Shown here: positions 26,158-35,575 of the stretch, one piece after another
How the letters are laid out: each line of letters opens with the position of its first letter
Numbering within the stretch: position 1 is the stretch's first letter
Origin: Archangium violaceum
Lineage (GTDB): Bacteria > Myxococcota > Myxococcia > Myxococcales > Myxococcaceae
DNA length: 64,000 nt
Direction of reading: 5' to 3'
NCBI RefSeq assembly: GCF_016887565.1
Contig: NZ_CP069396.1
Span: forward strand, 2,011,001-2,075,000
Position numbers and translations under genes: made by a program
Notes under the pieces: generated by a model
Told to the model about the DNA's origin: nothing
Databases searched by the model: none
What the model saw: only the letters and a program-made list of their open reading frames with translations

Positions 26158-27570
26158 CTACAGCACGCGCAGGAACTCGACCAGGTCGGCCTTCTCCTTC
26201 TGCGTCATGCGCGACTGGAGCACGATGTTGAAGAACTCCACCGTGTCCTCCAGCGTGAGCAGGCGCCCGTCGTGCAGATAGGGCGGCGAGTCCTTGATGC
26301 CGCGCAGGGGGAACGTCTTGATGGGGCCCTCGGCACGGCCCCTGGCGCCCTGGGGCGTGGAGCCCACGTGGTTGTAGAAGCGCTCGGCCCGCAGGTCATG
26401 GGTGAGGTTGTCCGTGAAGAACGGGGCCGGGTGGCAGCTGGCGCAGTGCTTGTCGAAGACGGCCTCGCCACGCACCTCGGCCTCGGTGGCCTGGGTGCGA
26501 TCCAACCGCCCATTCACTGTGAGCTTGGGCGCGGGCGGGAAGTCGATGATGTTCTGGATGTGGCCCATCGCCATCTGCTCGCGGTCCGTGAAGTGGCGCG
26601 CCCCCTTGCGCTCGGCCAGGGAGGTGTCGCCGTCGAAGTAGGCGGAGTTCTCCTCCGTCTGGGCGAACTGCTCGAGCGAGCGCAGGGTGCGCTTGGAGCC
26701 GAAGCGCGTCTGGGCGTAGAGGCCTCGCAGCGAGGCGGTGTCCAGGCGGAATCGCTCATTCTGGGGCCGCACGTCCGGGGTGAGGTGGAACTGGCCGGTG
26801 GTGTGGCCGTTCACGTGGCAATCCAGACAGGAGACGCCCTCCACCGGGCGCGCCGTGGAGCGGTCCAGGGTGAGGTTGTGGCGCTGGGCCGTCGTCTTCT
26901 GTAGCAGCAGCCGCATGCCCTCCATCTGGAAGGGCGTGAGCACGTCCTGGAAGAGCGTCTCGAAGTTCTGCAGCGTGATGAGCTGGCCCTTGCTCACGTC
27001 GCCCAGGTCGGGGCGGGTGGTGATGAAGAGGGCGGGGGGGAACTCCGGCAGGTAGGCGTCCGGCAGATCGAAGGCCACGTCCACGCGCTCCAGGCCGTCC
27101 ACGACCTTCGTCTGCACGGGCGGGAACACCATGCCGCCCACCTCCTGCAGCGGGTGCCACAGGGGCGTGTAGGGGAAGAGCTTCTTCTGACGCATCTCCT
27201 CCGGTGACATCTGGCCGAGCGCGTCCCACGTCACCCCCTGGGGCAGACGCGCCGTGGGCCCCACCGGCACGGCCTTGCGGCCACCGGACATGCGGAGGGT
27301 GGGATGCGTGCGGCCGGAGAGGTCATAGCGCTGCTCGAGGTACTGGCGCTGCTTGCGCGTCACCTCGTCCCGGTCCGGCAGGGGCTTGCCGCTGGCGTTG
27401 GGGCGGGCCTCCGAGGTGTTGGAGGGCTCGGACTTGAGGATGTCCGGCCCGCTCGCGGGCTGCTTGTTCCTGGGCTTGCCCGTGTCCTGTGCCAGGGCGG
27501 CACAGCCGGCGACCCAGAGGGCCGTGATGACGACGGGAGTGGCGGGGATGAGGCGTCTGAGATGTTTCAT
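26158..27570 (-). CDS. Di-heme cytochrome c peroxidase-like lipoprotein
   Basis: A 470-residue exported c-type cytochrome. The signal ends in a lipobox-like WVAGC near residue 21. Two heme-binding CxxCH motifs are present: CLDCH in the middle and CASCH in the C-terminal part. The C-terminal section (FPLRGIKDSPPYLHDGRLLT, LEDTVEFFNIVLQSRMTQKE) is typical of MauG/CcpA-type peroxidases. The length is above the 320-350 of standard CcpA because of an extra N-terminal domain. GGGAGGCACCGAC precedes the ATG. It probably reduces peroxide or oxidises a substrate in the periplasm; which is unclear. Confidence 0.88.
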   Translation of the reverse strand: MKHLRRLIPATPVVITALWVAGCAALAQDTGKPRNKQPASGPDILKSEPSNTSEARPNASGKPLPDRDEVTRKQRQYLEQRYDLSGRTHPTLRMSGGRKAVPVGPTARLPQGVTWDALGQMSPEEMRQKKLFPYTPLWHPLQEVGGMVFPPVQTKVVDGLERVDVAFDLPDAYLPEFPPALFITTRPDLGDVSKGQLITLQNFETLFQDVLTPFQMEGMRLLLQKTTAQRHNLTLDRSTARPVEGVSCLDCHVNGHTTGQFHLTPDVRPQNERFRLDTASLRGLYAQTRFGSKRTLRSLEQFAQTEENSAYFDGDTSLAERKGARHFTDREQMAMGHIQNIIDFPPAPKLTVNGRLDRTQATEAEVRGEAVFDKHCASCHPAPFFTDNLTHDLRAERFYNHVGSTPQGARGRAEGPIKTFPLRGIKDSPPYLHDGRLLTLEDTVEFFNIVLQSRMTQKEKADLVEFLRVL

Positions 27571-27724
27571 GTCGGTGCCTCCCAGTACGAGGGGATGTGG
27601 GGGCGCCAACGGTAGGGATTGGTTTCCGGGTGCGAAGTGTCAGCCGGGAGCGGCGGCTCCCGACTGTTCATCGCCGGGCTTCACGGGCGTGAACTGGTGG
27701 AAAGAGCACCCCGTCACCCGAGGC

Positions 27725-28474
27725 TCATCTGCCCCGAGCGTCACAGGTCACATCGCTGCCCACCTGCATCAGGTTCCAGGAGAGCTTGTTCCGCTCGAAG
27801 CAGGCGGACGCGATCGCGGAGCCCTTCTTCGTCTCGAGCCGCACTCCCCTGAGCACGGCCTTCGTTCCGACCTGCTCGAAGGTCGCGGACTCGCAACTCA
27901 ACGCGCTGCTCATGTCGAAACCGTAGGGGTCGCTGTGGTAGCCGTAGAGCAGCTCCATCTCGAGCCGGTCACACGCTCCGTCACGTGAGATCCTCTCCAG
28001 CGTCTCGTCCCGGCTGGTGAGCCGCTCGCGCAGCTGCTGCATCCGCTCATCCTTCGCCTGCTTCCTGAGCTGGTCCTGCTGACCCGCGTACACCAGCCCG
28101 AGAAGGAAGAGGACGACGATCCCCCCGAGGCCGAGCAACCCGGTCAGCGCGGCGCTCCCGGGATCGTTACGCGGGGCGAGCATCGAGGCACTGTAGGAAT
28201 AATAGACACTGATGACGCAGGGGATGATGAGGAGCCAGACGGAGAGGTTCTTTGGAAAGGCGCAGCAGAAGAGCAGGGGCACCAGGGCGATGAAGGCCCG
28301 GGTCTTGTCCCTGCTGATCCTGTCCTCCACGCCCATGAGCTCCCTGGGCCTGTCGCGGATGGGGGCTTCGGGGGGCTTCGGGGAGTCGCTCCGCTCGGGC
28401 ATGAGCGCTCCGCAGTTCTCGCAGGTGGCTACCCAGGATTCGTACGTCGTGTTGCAGCGATGACAGCGTTCCAT
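27725..28474 (-). CDS. Zinc-ribbon membrane protein of unknown function
   Basis: A 249-residue protein. Residues 1-21 form a zinc ribbon (CHRCNTTYESWVATCENC). Three hydrophobic segments follow between about 60 and 135 (FIALVPLLFCCAF, LSVWLLIIPCVISVYYSY, LLGLGGIVVLFLLGLVYAG), then a charged coil and a soluble C-terminal domain with Cys residues. No family recognised. The ribbon should be cytoplasmic. Gaps of 154 and 161 bases separate it from its same-strand neighbours, so it is probably its own unit. Confidence 0.72.
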   Translation of the reverse strand: MERCHRCNTTYESWVATCENCGALMPERSDSPKPPEAPIRDRPRELMGVEDRISRDKTRAFIALVPLLFCCAFPKNLSVWLLIIPCVISVYYSYSASMLAPRNDPGSAALTGLLGLGGIVVLFLLGLVYAGQQDQLRKQAKDERMQQLRERLTSRDETLERISRDGACDRLEMELLYGYHSDPYGFDMSSALSCESATFEQVGTKAVLRGVRLETKKGSAIASACFERNKLSWNLMQVGSDVTCDARGR

Positions 28475-28635
28475 CCGTGCTCGGAGCCTCCTCGTGTCTC
28501 CACGCGCCCCGGCGCGTGGAGACCGCGGACCCTACAGCATCCGTCGAGGCTGGGACCATGCGAGAGCGGGGGCTCCGCCTCCCGGTGAAGCCCGGGGTTG
28601 CTCCGGGTCCGGGTCCGCGTCCTGCTCGGGAGCCG

Positions 28636-29856
28636 TCAGGTCAGCATCGCCGGCTCGAGCTCCACCTTCATCCAGCCCGGCTTGCGCGTGTCGAAGGAGC
28701 GGTAGGCCTCGATGGCGCTCGTGAGGGGCTGCACGTGCGTGAGGATCTCCGTCGGCTCCACCGCGCCCGTGCGCACCAGCTCCAGCAGGTGGGGGATGTA
28801 CTTGCGGTGGTTGCAGTTGCCCATGTTCAGCGTGAGGTTCTTGTTCATCGCCTGGCCGAGCGGGAACGTGCGCATCTGCTGCGGGTACACGCCGATGATG
28901 GACAGCGTGCCGGCCTTGGCCAGTGCCTCCACCGCCCAGGTGATGGCCTGGGCCGGCGCGTCACCGGGCACCCAGTTGTCCCCGTCCGGGTTGGTGTGCG
29001 GCGCCACTTCCCTCTGCTCGCGCTTGAACTCGGCCTTCTCCTTGCGCGCCGACTTCGCCGCCGGCCCATGGTGCGCGTGCATCGCGTCCACGCCCACCGC
29101 GTCGATGGCCCGGTCCACGCCGATGCCTCCCGTCAGCCGGAGGATGACCTCGACCGGATCCTCCTCGTCGAAGTTGATGACCTCGGCGCCCTGTACCCGC
29201 GCGGCCTCCAGCCGGTCCGCGTGGCAGTCGATGGCGAAGATGCGTCCCGCGTCCATCAGCTTCGCGCTCAGGATGGCGAACTGCCCCACCGGGCCGCAGC
29301 CGAACACCGCCACCGTGTCCCCGGGGTGGATCTCCGCCAGGTCCGCTCCGTAGTAGCCGGTGGGGAAGATGTCCGAGAGCAGGATGGCATCCTCGTCCGT
29401 CACCTCGTCCGGGAGCTTCACCAGCCCCACGTTGGCGAAGGGAATCCGAGCCTTCTCCGCTTGCAGTCCGTGGAAGGGCCCGCTCATCTCCGGTCCGCCG
29501 AAGAACGCCGTGCCCGCGCGCTTGCCGTTGGGGTTGGCCACGTCGCATTGCGCGTAGTAGCCCGAGCGGCAGTAGGAGCACGTGCCGCACGCGATGGTGG
29601 AGGGAATCACCACCCGATCCCCCACGCGCAGGTTGCGGACGTCCTTGCCCAGCGCCTCCACCACGCCCACGCCCTCGTGCCCGAGGATGGTTCCCGGTTT
29701 CATTCCCGGGAAGGTGCCGCGTACGAAGTGCAGATCCGTGCCGCAGATGGCGCTCGCCGTCAGCTTGACGATGGCGTCCGTGTCCTGCTGGATGACTGGC
29801 TCCGCGACGTCCTCGAGCCGGATGTCCCCAATCCCATGAAAGACGACCGCCTTCAT
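28636..29856 (-). CDS. Zinc-dependent alcohol dehydrogenase (formaldehyde dehydrogenase-like)
   Basis: A 406-residue zinc MDR enzyme. Catalytic-zinc ligands are visible in SAICGTDLHFVRG and GHEGVGVVEALG. The structural-zinc lobe keeps at least CGTCSYC and a later Cys (QCDVAN). The coenzyme motif is VAVFGCGPVGQFAILSAKLM. A long insertion near residues 255-305 and the overall length resemble glutathione-independent formaldehyde dehydrogenase relatives. GAGGAGCGGCA precedes the ATG at 29856. The substrate alcohol or aldehyde cannot be fixed from sequence. Confidence 0.9.
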   Translation of the reverse strand: MKAVVFHGIGDIRLEDVAEPVIQQDTDAIVKLTASAICGTDLHFVRGTFPGMKPGTILGHEGVGVVEALGKDVRNLRVGDRVVIPSTIACGTCSYCRSGYYAQCDVANPNGKRAGTAFFGGPEMSGPFHGLQAEKARIPFANVGLVKLPDEVTDEDAILLSDIFPTGYYGADLAEIHPGDTVAVFGCGPVGQFAILSAKLMDAGRIFAIDCHADRLEAARVQGAEVINFDEEDPVEVILRLTGGIGVDRAIDAVGVDAMHAHHGPAAKSARKEKAEFKREQREVAPHTNPDGDNWVPGDAPAQAITWAVEALAKAGTLSIIGVYPQQMRTFPLGQAMNKNLTLNMGNCNHRKYIPHLLELVRTGAVEPTEILTHVQPLTSAIEAYRSFDTRKPGWMKVELEPAMLT

Positions 29857-30031
29857 TGCCGCTCCTCGCCCGCACGGGGCTCCGGGCGCCGGGCTCCGGC
29901 GCCAGAATCTCCCCGCTAGGGGTGGGCATGGGCTCCGTCCGGTGCCAGACAGAGGCGCTCCCTCTCGTGGAGAGCAGGCGGCGGAGCGGGCCGTCCGCCG
30001 CACTGCGGCCCGGCGGCTCCGTCATCGTCCC

Positions 30032-31543
30032 TTACGTCCCCTGACGGAGGCGGCGCAGGTCGATCAGGATGTCGTAGTCGCCGGGTTCGGGGGCGCGGGG
30101 CCCGGTGGCGAAGCGGTAACCGCCGCTCACGTCGCGTACCTCCGGGAAGCGCTCCTTCATCACGTGCTTCAGCACCTCCTTGGCCATCCATTCGGCGTCG
30201 ATGGAGACGGAGCCGAACTCATCCAGATACCGGCGCGGCGCGGAAGTGTCGTCCTGGAGGACGGTGATGACGAAGATGCGTGGCCGCTCCGCCAGCACGG
30301 CCCGGCTTGCGCCTTCCTCCATGAGCGCGAGCTCGCGGCCCTGGGGCAGCGCGAAGAGCTCGAAGGATTGTCGGTGCGCGAGAACCACGCTCGCCGCCGC
30401 GAGACACGCGAGCAGGGCGGTCGCCACCTTCTGTCCTCCGGCGGGCCAGCAGGCTCCGATGTTCACCAGCGAGGCGACGAAGAAGACGCTCCACACCCCG
30501 GTGAGCGCGTAGAGCGTGCGGTAGGTCGGCCAGCGTTCATGCGCGAGGAAGCTCACGCAGTAAGCCGCCGCCGACAGCGCCGCCAGTCCCACGAGCCAAC
30601 GCCCGCATCCCGCGAGGCCGGCGCGACGGCCCTCGAGCACGAGCCCCACGGTGATGGTCACCAAGGTCAGACCCACCATGAGCCGGAACGCGGCTGGCGT
30701 GCCGCCGCGGGTGTCATCGAGGACGAGCAGCGCCAGGGTATGGGGCAGTGCGTGGGTCATTACCCAGGCCGCCTTGTTCAACCAGTGCAGCTCGAAGGAG
30801 AGCCGCGGCGAGGGTTGGAACATCCCCGTCGCGAACAAGAGCTTCATGAACACGAACGCGGCGCCCAGTCCGGCTCCCATGACTCCCAGGTGGCGCGCCA
30901 GGCCCACGAGGGTGCTCCGGAAGGAGTCGTGGCGCCGCGCCACGAGCGAGGCCGCCACCAGCACGGCGTAGAACAGACCGCTCGGCTGATACGTGAGCGT
31001 CGCCACGGCCATGACGCAGACCGCGAGAATCCACCCGCTCCCGCGTGGCAGCACCCCGGGAGTGCGATGTTCCTCCCAATCCGAGAGGGCGAAGGCGGCG
31101 GCCCCCAGCAGCGACGCCAGGGCTTGTGGCCAGCAGATGGCCCAGCTCGCGAGCACCTGCGCCGAAGGCAGCATCGTCAAGGTGGCCGCGAGCAACGCGG
31201 CCTGTGGCGGGCGCCAACCCTGCTGCTTCAGCAGGAGGAACACCACCGAGCCGAGCACACCCAGGCACGCGGCACTGGCGAAGCGTAGCCAGCACAGGCC
31301 ATCGATCCCTCCGGCCGCGCGCCCGGACAGCTCGAGGAGCCAGCCGTAGAGTGGCCGCCCTATCATGGCGCAGACCCTCAGTACCTTTCCTGGCTCCTCC
31401 TGGACCTCCCGCAGGATCGAGTAGTCATCGCGTATCCCATAGCGGTGGAAGATCGTGCGCCAGTAGGTGGCCAGCGGGAGCAGGAAGAGCAGCGCGGACG
31501 TGGCGATGACGCTCGTGCAGCGTTGCGTTCGGGTGTCACCCAT
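30032..31543 (-). CDS. GtrII-like multi-pass membrane glycosyltransferase
   Basis: A 503-residue integral membrane protein with about ten hydrophobic segments and a soluble C-terminal 90 residues. After the first membrane segment comes RYGIRDDYSILREV, the acidic pair in the first external loop expected of GT-C enzymes, then MIGRPLYGWLLELSG, which resembles GtrII glucosyltransferases that modify O-antigen. The frame stays open far upstream, but the ATG at 31543 (MGDTRTQRC) fits the first membrane segment and the XRE-cupin gene occupies the upstream DNA. Polyprenyl-phosphate sugar as donor is an inference from the family. Confidence 0.8.
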   Translation of the reverse strand: MGDTRTQRCTSVIATSALLFLLPLATYWRTIFHRYGIRDDYSILREVQEEPGKVLRVCAMIGRPLYGWLLELSGRAAGGIDGLCWLRFASAACLGVLGSVVFLLLKQQGWRPPQAALLAATLTMLPSAQVLASWAICWPQALASLLGAAAFALSDWEEHRTPGVLPRGSGWILAVCVMAVATLTYQPSGLFYAVLVAASLVARRHDSFRSTLVGLARHLGVMGAGLGAAFVFMKLLFATGMFQPSPRLSFELHWLNKAAWVMTHALPHTLALLVLDDTRGGTPAAFRLMVGLTLVTITVGLVLEGRRAGLAGCGRWLVGLAALSAAAYCVSFLAHERWPTYRTLYALTGVWSVFFVASLVNIGACWPAGGQKVATALLACLAAASVVLAHRQSFELFALPQGRELALMEEGASRAVLAERPRIFVITVLQDDTSAPRRYLDEFGSVSIDAEWMAKEVLKHVMKERFPEVRDVSGGYRFATGPRAPEPGDYDILIDLRRLRQGT

Positions 31544-31608
31544 CGTTGAAAGGACCCTCTCGGGCCGGCGCATTAACACACCCGATGACGCGTCGCGGGG
31601 TCTCCACG

Positions 31609-32169
31609 TCAGTGCAGCGGGGGCGCGAGGAGCACCACCGAGTAGCCCACCGCCACCTTCGTCCCCGTATTCTCGTACGAGTGCTTCTGGTCCCCTCGGA
31701 ACACCACCACGTCTCCCGTGTCGAGGAGGAAGCGCTCGCCGCTCGCCACCAGCGCCAGCTGGCCCGACTCGCACACCAGGTATTCGCGAGTACCCGGAGT
31801 GTGTGGCACGCCGGTGATTCGAGCCCCCGGTGGTAGCTCCATCCGGTCGAACTCCATGCCCGGCAGGGGATCCGGCAGCAGCTTGCGCACGAAGCCCGGA
31901 CCCCGCGCCCGCACGGGAAGGCTCGCGAGAGGGTAGTGCCGGGCGCTCGCCCGCGGCCTGGCCACCAGCTCCTCCAGCGAGACCTGAAGCGCCGAGGCCA
32001 CCCGGCGCAGCACGGCCAGCGTCGGGTTGCTCGACCCCGACTCCAGGTTCGCCCATGTGGCTCGGGGTACGCCCGCCAGCTTCGCGAGCTGCGCCTGGGT
32101 CGCTCCCCTGGCCTCCCGCAGTGCCTTGATGTTGCGCGCCAGCCAGCCCGCCAGTTCCTCGTCGCTCAT
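31609..32169 (-). CDS. XRE-family regulator with C-terminal cupin
   Basis: A 186-residue regulator: a helix-turn-helix at about 10-65 (LREARGATQAQLAKLAGVPR, ATWANLESGSSNP) followed by a cupin_2 sensor domain (about 105-180; TPGTREYLVCESGQLALVAS, FLLDTGDVVVFRGDQKHSYE). Such proteins sense a small metabolite through the cupin. It is divergent from an SDR gene with 82 bases between starts, so it probably regulates the SDR/QueA-like operon. Confidence 0.92.
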   Translation of the reverse strand: MSDEELAGWLARNIKALREARGATQAQLAKLAGVPRATWANLESGSSNPTLAVLRRVASALQVSLEELVARPRASARHYPLASLPVRARGPGFVRKLLPDPLPGMEFDRMELPPGARITGVPHTPGTREYLVCESGQLALVASGERFLLDTGDVVVFRGDQKHSYENTGTKVAVGYSVVLLAPPLH

Positions 32170-32251
32170 GCGATGGCATTCTGCCAAGGGATTGGCACCG
32201 CCGCCAACGAATGGGCACCTCGCGCGTACTCCTTAGCAAGGAGGAAACACC

Positions 32252-32992
32252 ATGAAGCTCGAGGGAAAGGCAGTGTTGATCACGGGGGCGAGCCGCGGTC
32301 TCGGCGAGGCGTTGATGGAGGCCCTGGCCCGGAAAGGGGCGCGGGTGGTGGGCGTCTCGCGCAACGCGGGCGAGCTGGAGGCCGTGGTCTCCCGGCTGCG
32401 CGCCCGGGGATACGAGGCCCACGCGCTCGCCGCCGACATGGGTGACAAGGAGGCCATCCATCCCCTGGCGGGGGCCGCCGCCGCCCTGGTGGGACCCATC
32501 GACGTTCTCATCCACAACGCGAGCACGCTCGGCCCCACGCCGCTGCCGCTGCTGCTGGACACCGCGTGCGAGGACCTCGGACGCGTGCTGGAGGTCAACC
32601 TCGTGGGCCCCTTCCGCCTCACGAAGACGCTCGCGGGGTCCATGGTGCTGCGAGGCGAGGGCGTGGTGGTGCACCTCACCTCGGATGCCGCCGTCGCCGC
32701 CTACCCCCGCTGGGGCGCCTATGGTGTGTCCAAGGCCGCCCTGGAGCACCTCGGGCGCATCTGGGCCGCCGAGCTCGAGGGCACGGGCGTGCGCTTCCTC
32801 AACGTGGACCCCGGCGAGATGGACACCCGCATGCACCGCGATGCCATCCCCGAGGCCGACCCCTCCACGCTCGCGCGTCCGGCGGACGTGGCCGCCCGCA
32901 TCGTGGCCCTCGTGGAGTCCGCCCAGGTCCACCCGTCCGGCGCGCGGCTGGAGGCCGCTCGCGTGCAGGTGTCACCGTCGGAGGCCGCATGA
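32252..32992 (+). CDS. Short-chain dehydrogenase/reductase
   Basis: A 246-residue classical SDR with TGASRGLGEA for cofactor binding, HNAS, the catalytic Ser in HLTSDAAV and YGVSK (Tyr and Lys both present). AAGGAGGAA at 32238-32246 is a strong binding site for the ATG. The stop overlaps the start of the QueA-like gene in an ATGA, so the two proteins are made together. Substrate unknown. Confidence 0.93.
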   Translation: MKLEGKAVLITGASRGLGEALMEALARKGARVVGVSRNAGELEAVVSRLRARGYEAHALAADMGDKEAIHPLAGAAAALVGPIDVLIHNASTLGPTPLPLLLDTACEDLGRVLEVNLVGPFRLTKTLAGSMVLRGEGVVVHLTSDAAVAAYPRWGAYGVSKAALEHLGRIWAAELEGTGVRFLNVDPGEMDTRMHRDAIPEADPSTLARPADVAARIVALVESAQVHPSGARLEAARVQVSPSEAA

Positions 32993-34008
32993 ACGCCGCC
33001 CGCTGGCCTCGCGAACATCCGGACTCGGGGCGCCTGCTCCACGTGGCTCCCCGCTCCGGCCATCTGGATGATGTCTGGATGACGGACCTTCCCCGGCTGC
33101 TGCGTCCGGGGGACCTGCTCGTCCTCAACGATGCCGCCACGCTCCCAGCTGCCCTGCACGGTCGCACGGAGTCGGGTGCTCCCATCGAGCTGCGCCTCGT
33201 GTCCCGCGAGGAGGAGGGGACGTGGACCGCCGTCCTCTTCGGCCAGGGGGACTGGCGCACGCGCACCGAGGATCGGCCACCGCCTCCCGCTGTCTCCCAG
33301 GGGGAGCGGCTCGTCTTCGGCGGGCTGGGGGCGCGCGTGGTGGCGGTGCTGCCTCCCTCTCCCCGTTTCCTGCGCGTGGCGTTCGATGCGCAGGGGGCGG
33401 CGCTGTGGACCGCGCTCTACCGCGCCGGGCGTCCCGTGCAGTACGCCCACCTGGAGCGCCCGCTCGCGCTCTGGCACATCCAGACGGCCTACGCCGCTCG
33501 CCCGTGGGCCGTGGAGGCACCTTCCGCGGGGTTGCCGCTCACCTGGTCACTGCTGCTGGACTTGAAGCGCAGGGGCGTCCGGCTGGCCTCGCTCACCCAT
33601 GCCGCGGGGCTGTCCTCCACTGGAGAGGCGGCGCTGGATGCCGCGCTCCCCCGTCCCGAGCGCTTCGACGTGCCCGTCTCCACCGTGGAGGCCATTCACG
33701 AGACGCGGGCCTCGGGGGGCCGCGTGGTGGCCGTGGGCACCACCGTGGTCCGTGCGTTGGAGGGACGCGCGGCTCAGGGCGGGGGCCGATTGGAGCCAGG
33801 AGAGGGCGTGACGGACCTCCTGCTGGGGCCCGGCTTCGTTCCGCGCGTGGTGGATGGATTGCTCTCCGGGATGCACGAGCCCGGCACCAGCCACTTCATC
33901 CTGCTCCAGGCGTTCGCACCGCTGGAACTGCTGCGCGCCGCCACGGTGCTCGCGGAGTCACGAGGCTACCTGGGACACGAGTTCGGTGACTCGTGCCTCA
34001 TCCTGTAG
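32989..34008 (+). CDS. QueA-like SAM:tRNA ribosyltransferase-isomerase
   Basis: A 339-residue QueA-family protein. QueA transfers and isomerises the ribose of SAM onto 7-aminomethyl-7-deazaguanine in tRNA to give epoxyqueuosine. Recognisable parts are the N-terminal DLPRLLRPGDLLVLNDAATL, the AAPSAGLPLTWSLLLDLKRR segment and the C-terminal GTTVVRALEG, then FVPRVVDGLLSGMHEPGTSH. The first strand is diverged from standard QueA (which has the more constrained DY.LP..LIA start). Whether this is the housekeeping QueA or a repurposed paralogue is uncertain; its coupling to an SDR and a local regulator is unusual. QueF lies at 54263 in this window. Confidence 0.85.
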   Translation: MNAARWPREHPDSGRLLHVAPRSGHLDDVWMTDLPRLLRPGDLLVLNDAATLPAALHGRTESGAPIELRLVSREEEGTWTAVLFGQGDWRTRTEDRPPPPAVSQGERLVFGGLGARVVAVLPPSPRFLRVAFDAQGAALWTALYRAGRPVQYAHLERPLALWHIQTAYAARPWAVEAPSAGLPLTWSLLLDLKRRGVRLASLTHAAGLSSTGEAALDAALPRPERFDVPVSTVEAIHETRASGGRVVAVGTTVVRALEGRAAQGGGRLEPGEGVTDLLLGPGFVPRVVDGLLSGMHEPGTSHFILLQAFAPLELLRAATVLAESRGYLGHEFGDSCLIL

Positions 34009-34135
34009 GCCAGGGCCGGGAAGGGCTCAGCGGCGGAGCACTTCCAGCAGGTAGTTCATTGGGGCCTTGCTCGGGTGCACGTAGGATGATGCCACTCAGT
34101 TGTCGTAGGTCATCGTTCGGAAGGCGGTCCGCCCC

Positions 34136-35575
34136 ATGCGCCTCGCGCTCTTCGGATTCGGCAAACACTCCTGGCCCAGCGTCGAGCGGACGCGGCTGTT
34201 CTACGAGCGGGCGCTCTCGACCCGCTTCACCCTGTTGCCCCTCGAAGGTGAGGAGCCGCTGCCTCCGGACGTGGACGCGGTGCTGTCCTTCTCCAGCAAG
34301 CGGTGCTGGGAGTTGCGGCCGCATCCGCCCGTGCCCCTCCTCTTCGCCATGCACGGCGGCCCCATCCTGGATCAGGAGTTCCTCGCCTCGCAGCTGGGCC
34401 ACCTGGAGACCACGGATGCGATGATCGTCAACTGCACCTCGGACATCTCCATCTTCCGCGAGGTCTTCGCCGGCCCCATGCCGCGGATGTGCCACCTGCC
34501 GCTGCCGGTGGACCCGCGGGTGTTCCATCCCCAGGATCGCTCCGAGTGCCGCGAGTTCCTCTCGGTGGAGGGATATGACTACGTGGTGGGCTTCGTGGGC
34601 CGGCTGGTGCCGCAGAAGGGGGCACACCAGTTCCTGCGCATGGTGGCGGAGCTGAAGCGCCGGCTGCACCCCAAGCGGGTGGCTGGCGTGATGGTGGGCA
34701 ACTACTGGGTCGACTACCCAGTGCTGGCCTACACGCCGGACTATCAGCGGTACATGGGACGGCTGCTGGAGGAGCTGGGGCTGAAGGAGGATCTCTTCTA
34801 CTTCCCCGCTGGCCTCCCGGACGAGGACCTGGCGGCGGTGTACGGAGCACTGGACGTGCTCGTCCACCCCACCAGCTCCATCGACGAGAACTTCGGCTAC
34901 GTGCCGGTGGAGGCCATGGCCTGCGGGGTGCCGGTGGTGGGCTCGGCCTACGGGGGCCTCAAGGACACGGTGCTGCCGGGAGAGACGGGCGCGCTCATGC
35001 GCACCTGGACCACGCGCACGGGCATTCGCATGGACCTGGAGAGGGGCGTGGAGGAGGTGGTGCGGCTGCTCCAGGACGAGCCGTTGCGGGCGCGCATGTC
35101 CGAGGCGGCGCTGCGGCGGGCCCGCACCGCCTACAGCGAGGAGGTGTGCACGCGCGTGCTGTGTGACGCGGTGTCCGATGCGATCGCCGCACGGGCCCAG
35201 GGTCCGGTGCGTCCGGTGGCGCTGGCGCCCCGGAGGCCCGAGGCGGAGGTGTCCGGTTTGCTCCCGCCCGCGAATCGCCCCTGGGAGCACTACCAGGGCG
35301 TGGTGGCCCACTACACCACCAGCGAGGCGCCGCCCGAGCCCGGCCCCCGCTCGTCACTGCGGCTGGCCGCTCCCTTGAAGGAGGAGTCCCCTGGACGGTA
35401 CCGGTTGGATGACGCGGCCTGGCCCGCCCTCTTCTCCCTGGACGCCGCGGAGCACCGTCTGGCCGAGCGCTGCCGCGAGCCCGTAAAGGTGGAGCAGCTC
35501 GAGCGCGAGGGGTTGTGGGACCGAGATCGCGTGGTGCACCTGCTGCGGTGGGGGTTGCTGCTCATCGGTGATTGA
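34136..35575 (+). CDS. GT4-family glycosyltransferase with C-terminal extension
   Basis: A 479-residue retaining glycosyltransferase of the GT-B fold. The core (about 1-365) has the acceptor half with FAMHGGPI and the nucleotide-sugar half starting VGFVGRLVPQKGAHQFL, with the GT4 E-x7-E-like motif SIDENFGYVPVEAMACGVPV. Residues 370-479 are a Pro/Ala-rich linker and a small domain (YRLDDAAWPALFSLDAAEHR). It precedes, and overlaps by 8 bases, a GT2 glycosyltransferase. Together they face the minus-strand heptose-nucleotide operon, suggesting assembly of a heptose-containing glycan. Confidence 0.9.
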   Translation: MRLALFGFGKHSWPSVERTRLFYERALSTRFTLLPLEGEEPLPPDVDAVLSFSSKRCWELRPHPPVPLLFAMHGGPILDQEFLASQLGHLETTDAMIVNCTSDISIFREVFAGPMPRMCHLPLPVDPRVFHPQDRSECREFLSVEGYDYVVGFVGRLVPQKGAHQFLRMVAELKRRLHPKRVAGVMVGNYWVDYPVLAYTPDYQRYMGRLLEELGLKEDLFYFPAGLPDEDLAAVYGALDVLVHPTSSIDENFGYVPVEAMACGVPVVGSAYGGLKDTVLPGETGALMRTWTTRTGIRMDLERGVEEVVRLLQDEPLRARMSEAALRRARTAYSEEVCTRVLCDAVSDAIAARAQGPVRPVALAPRRPEAEVSGLLPPANRPWEHYQGVVAHYTTSEAPPEPGPRSSLRLAAPLKEESPGRYRLDDAAWPALFSLDAAEHRLAERCREPVKVEQLEREGLWDRDRVVHLLRWGLLLIGD

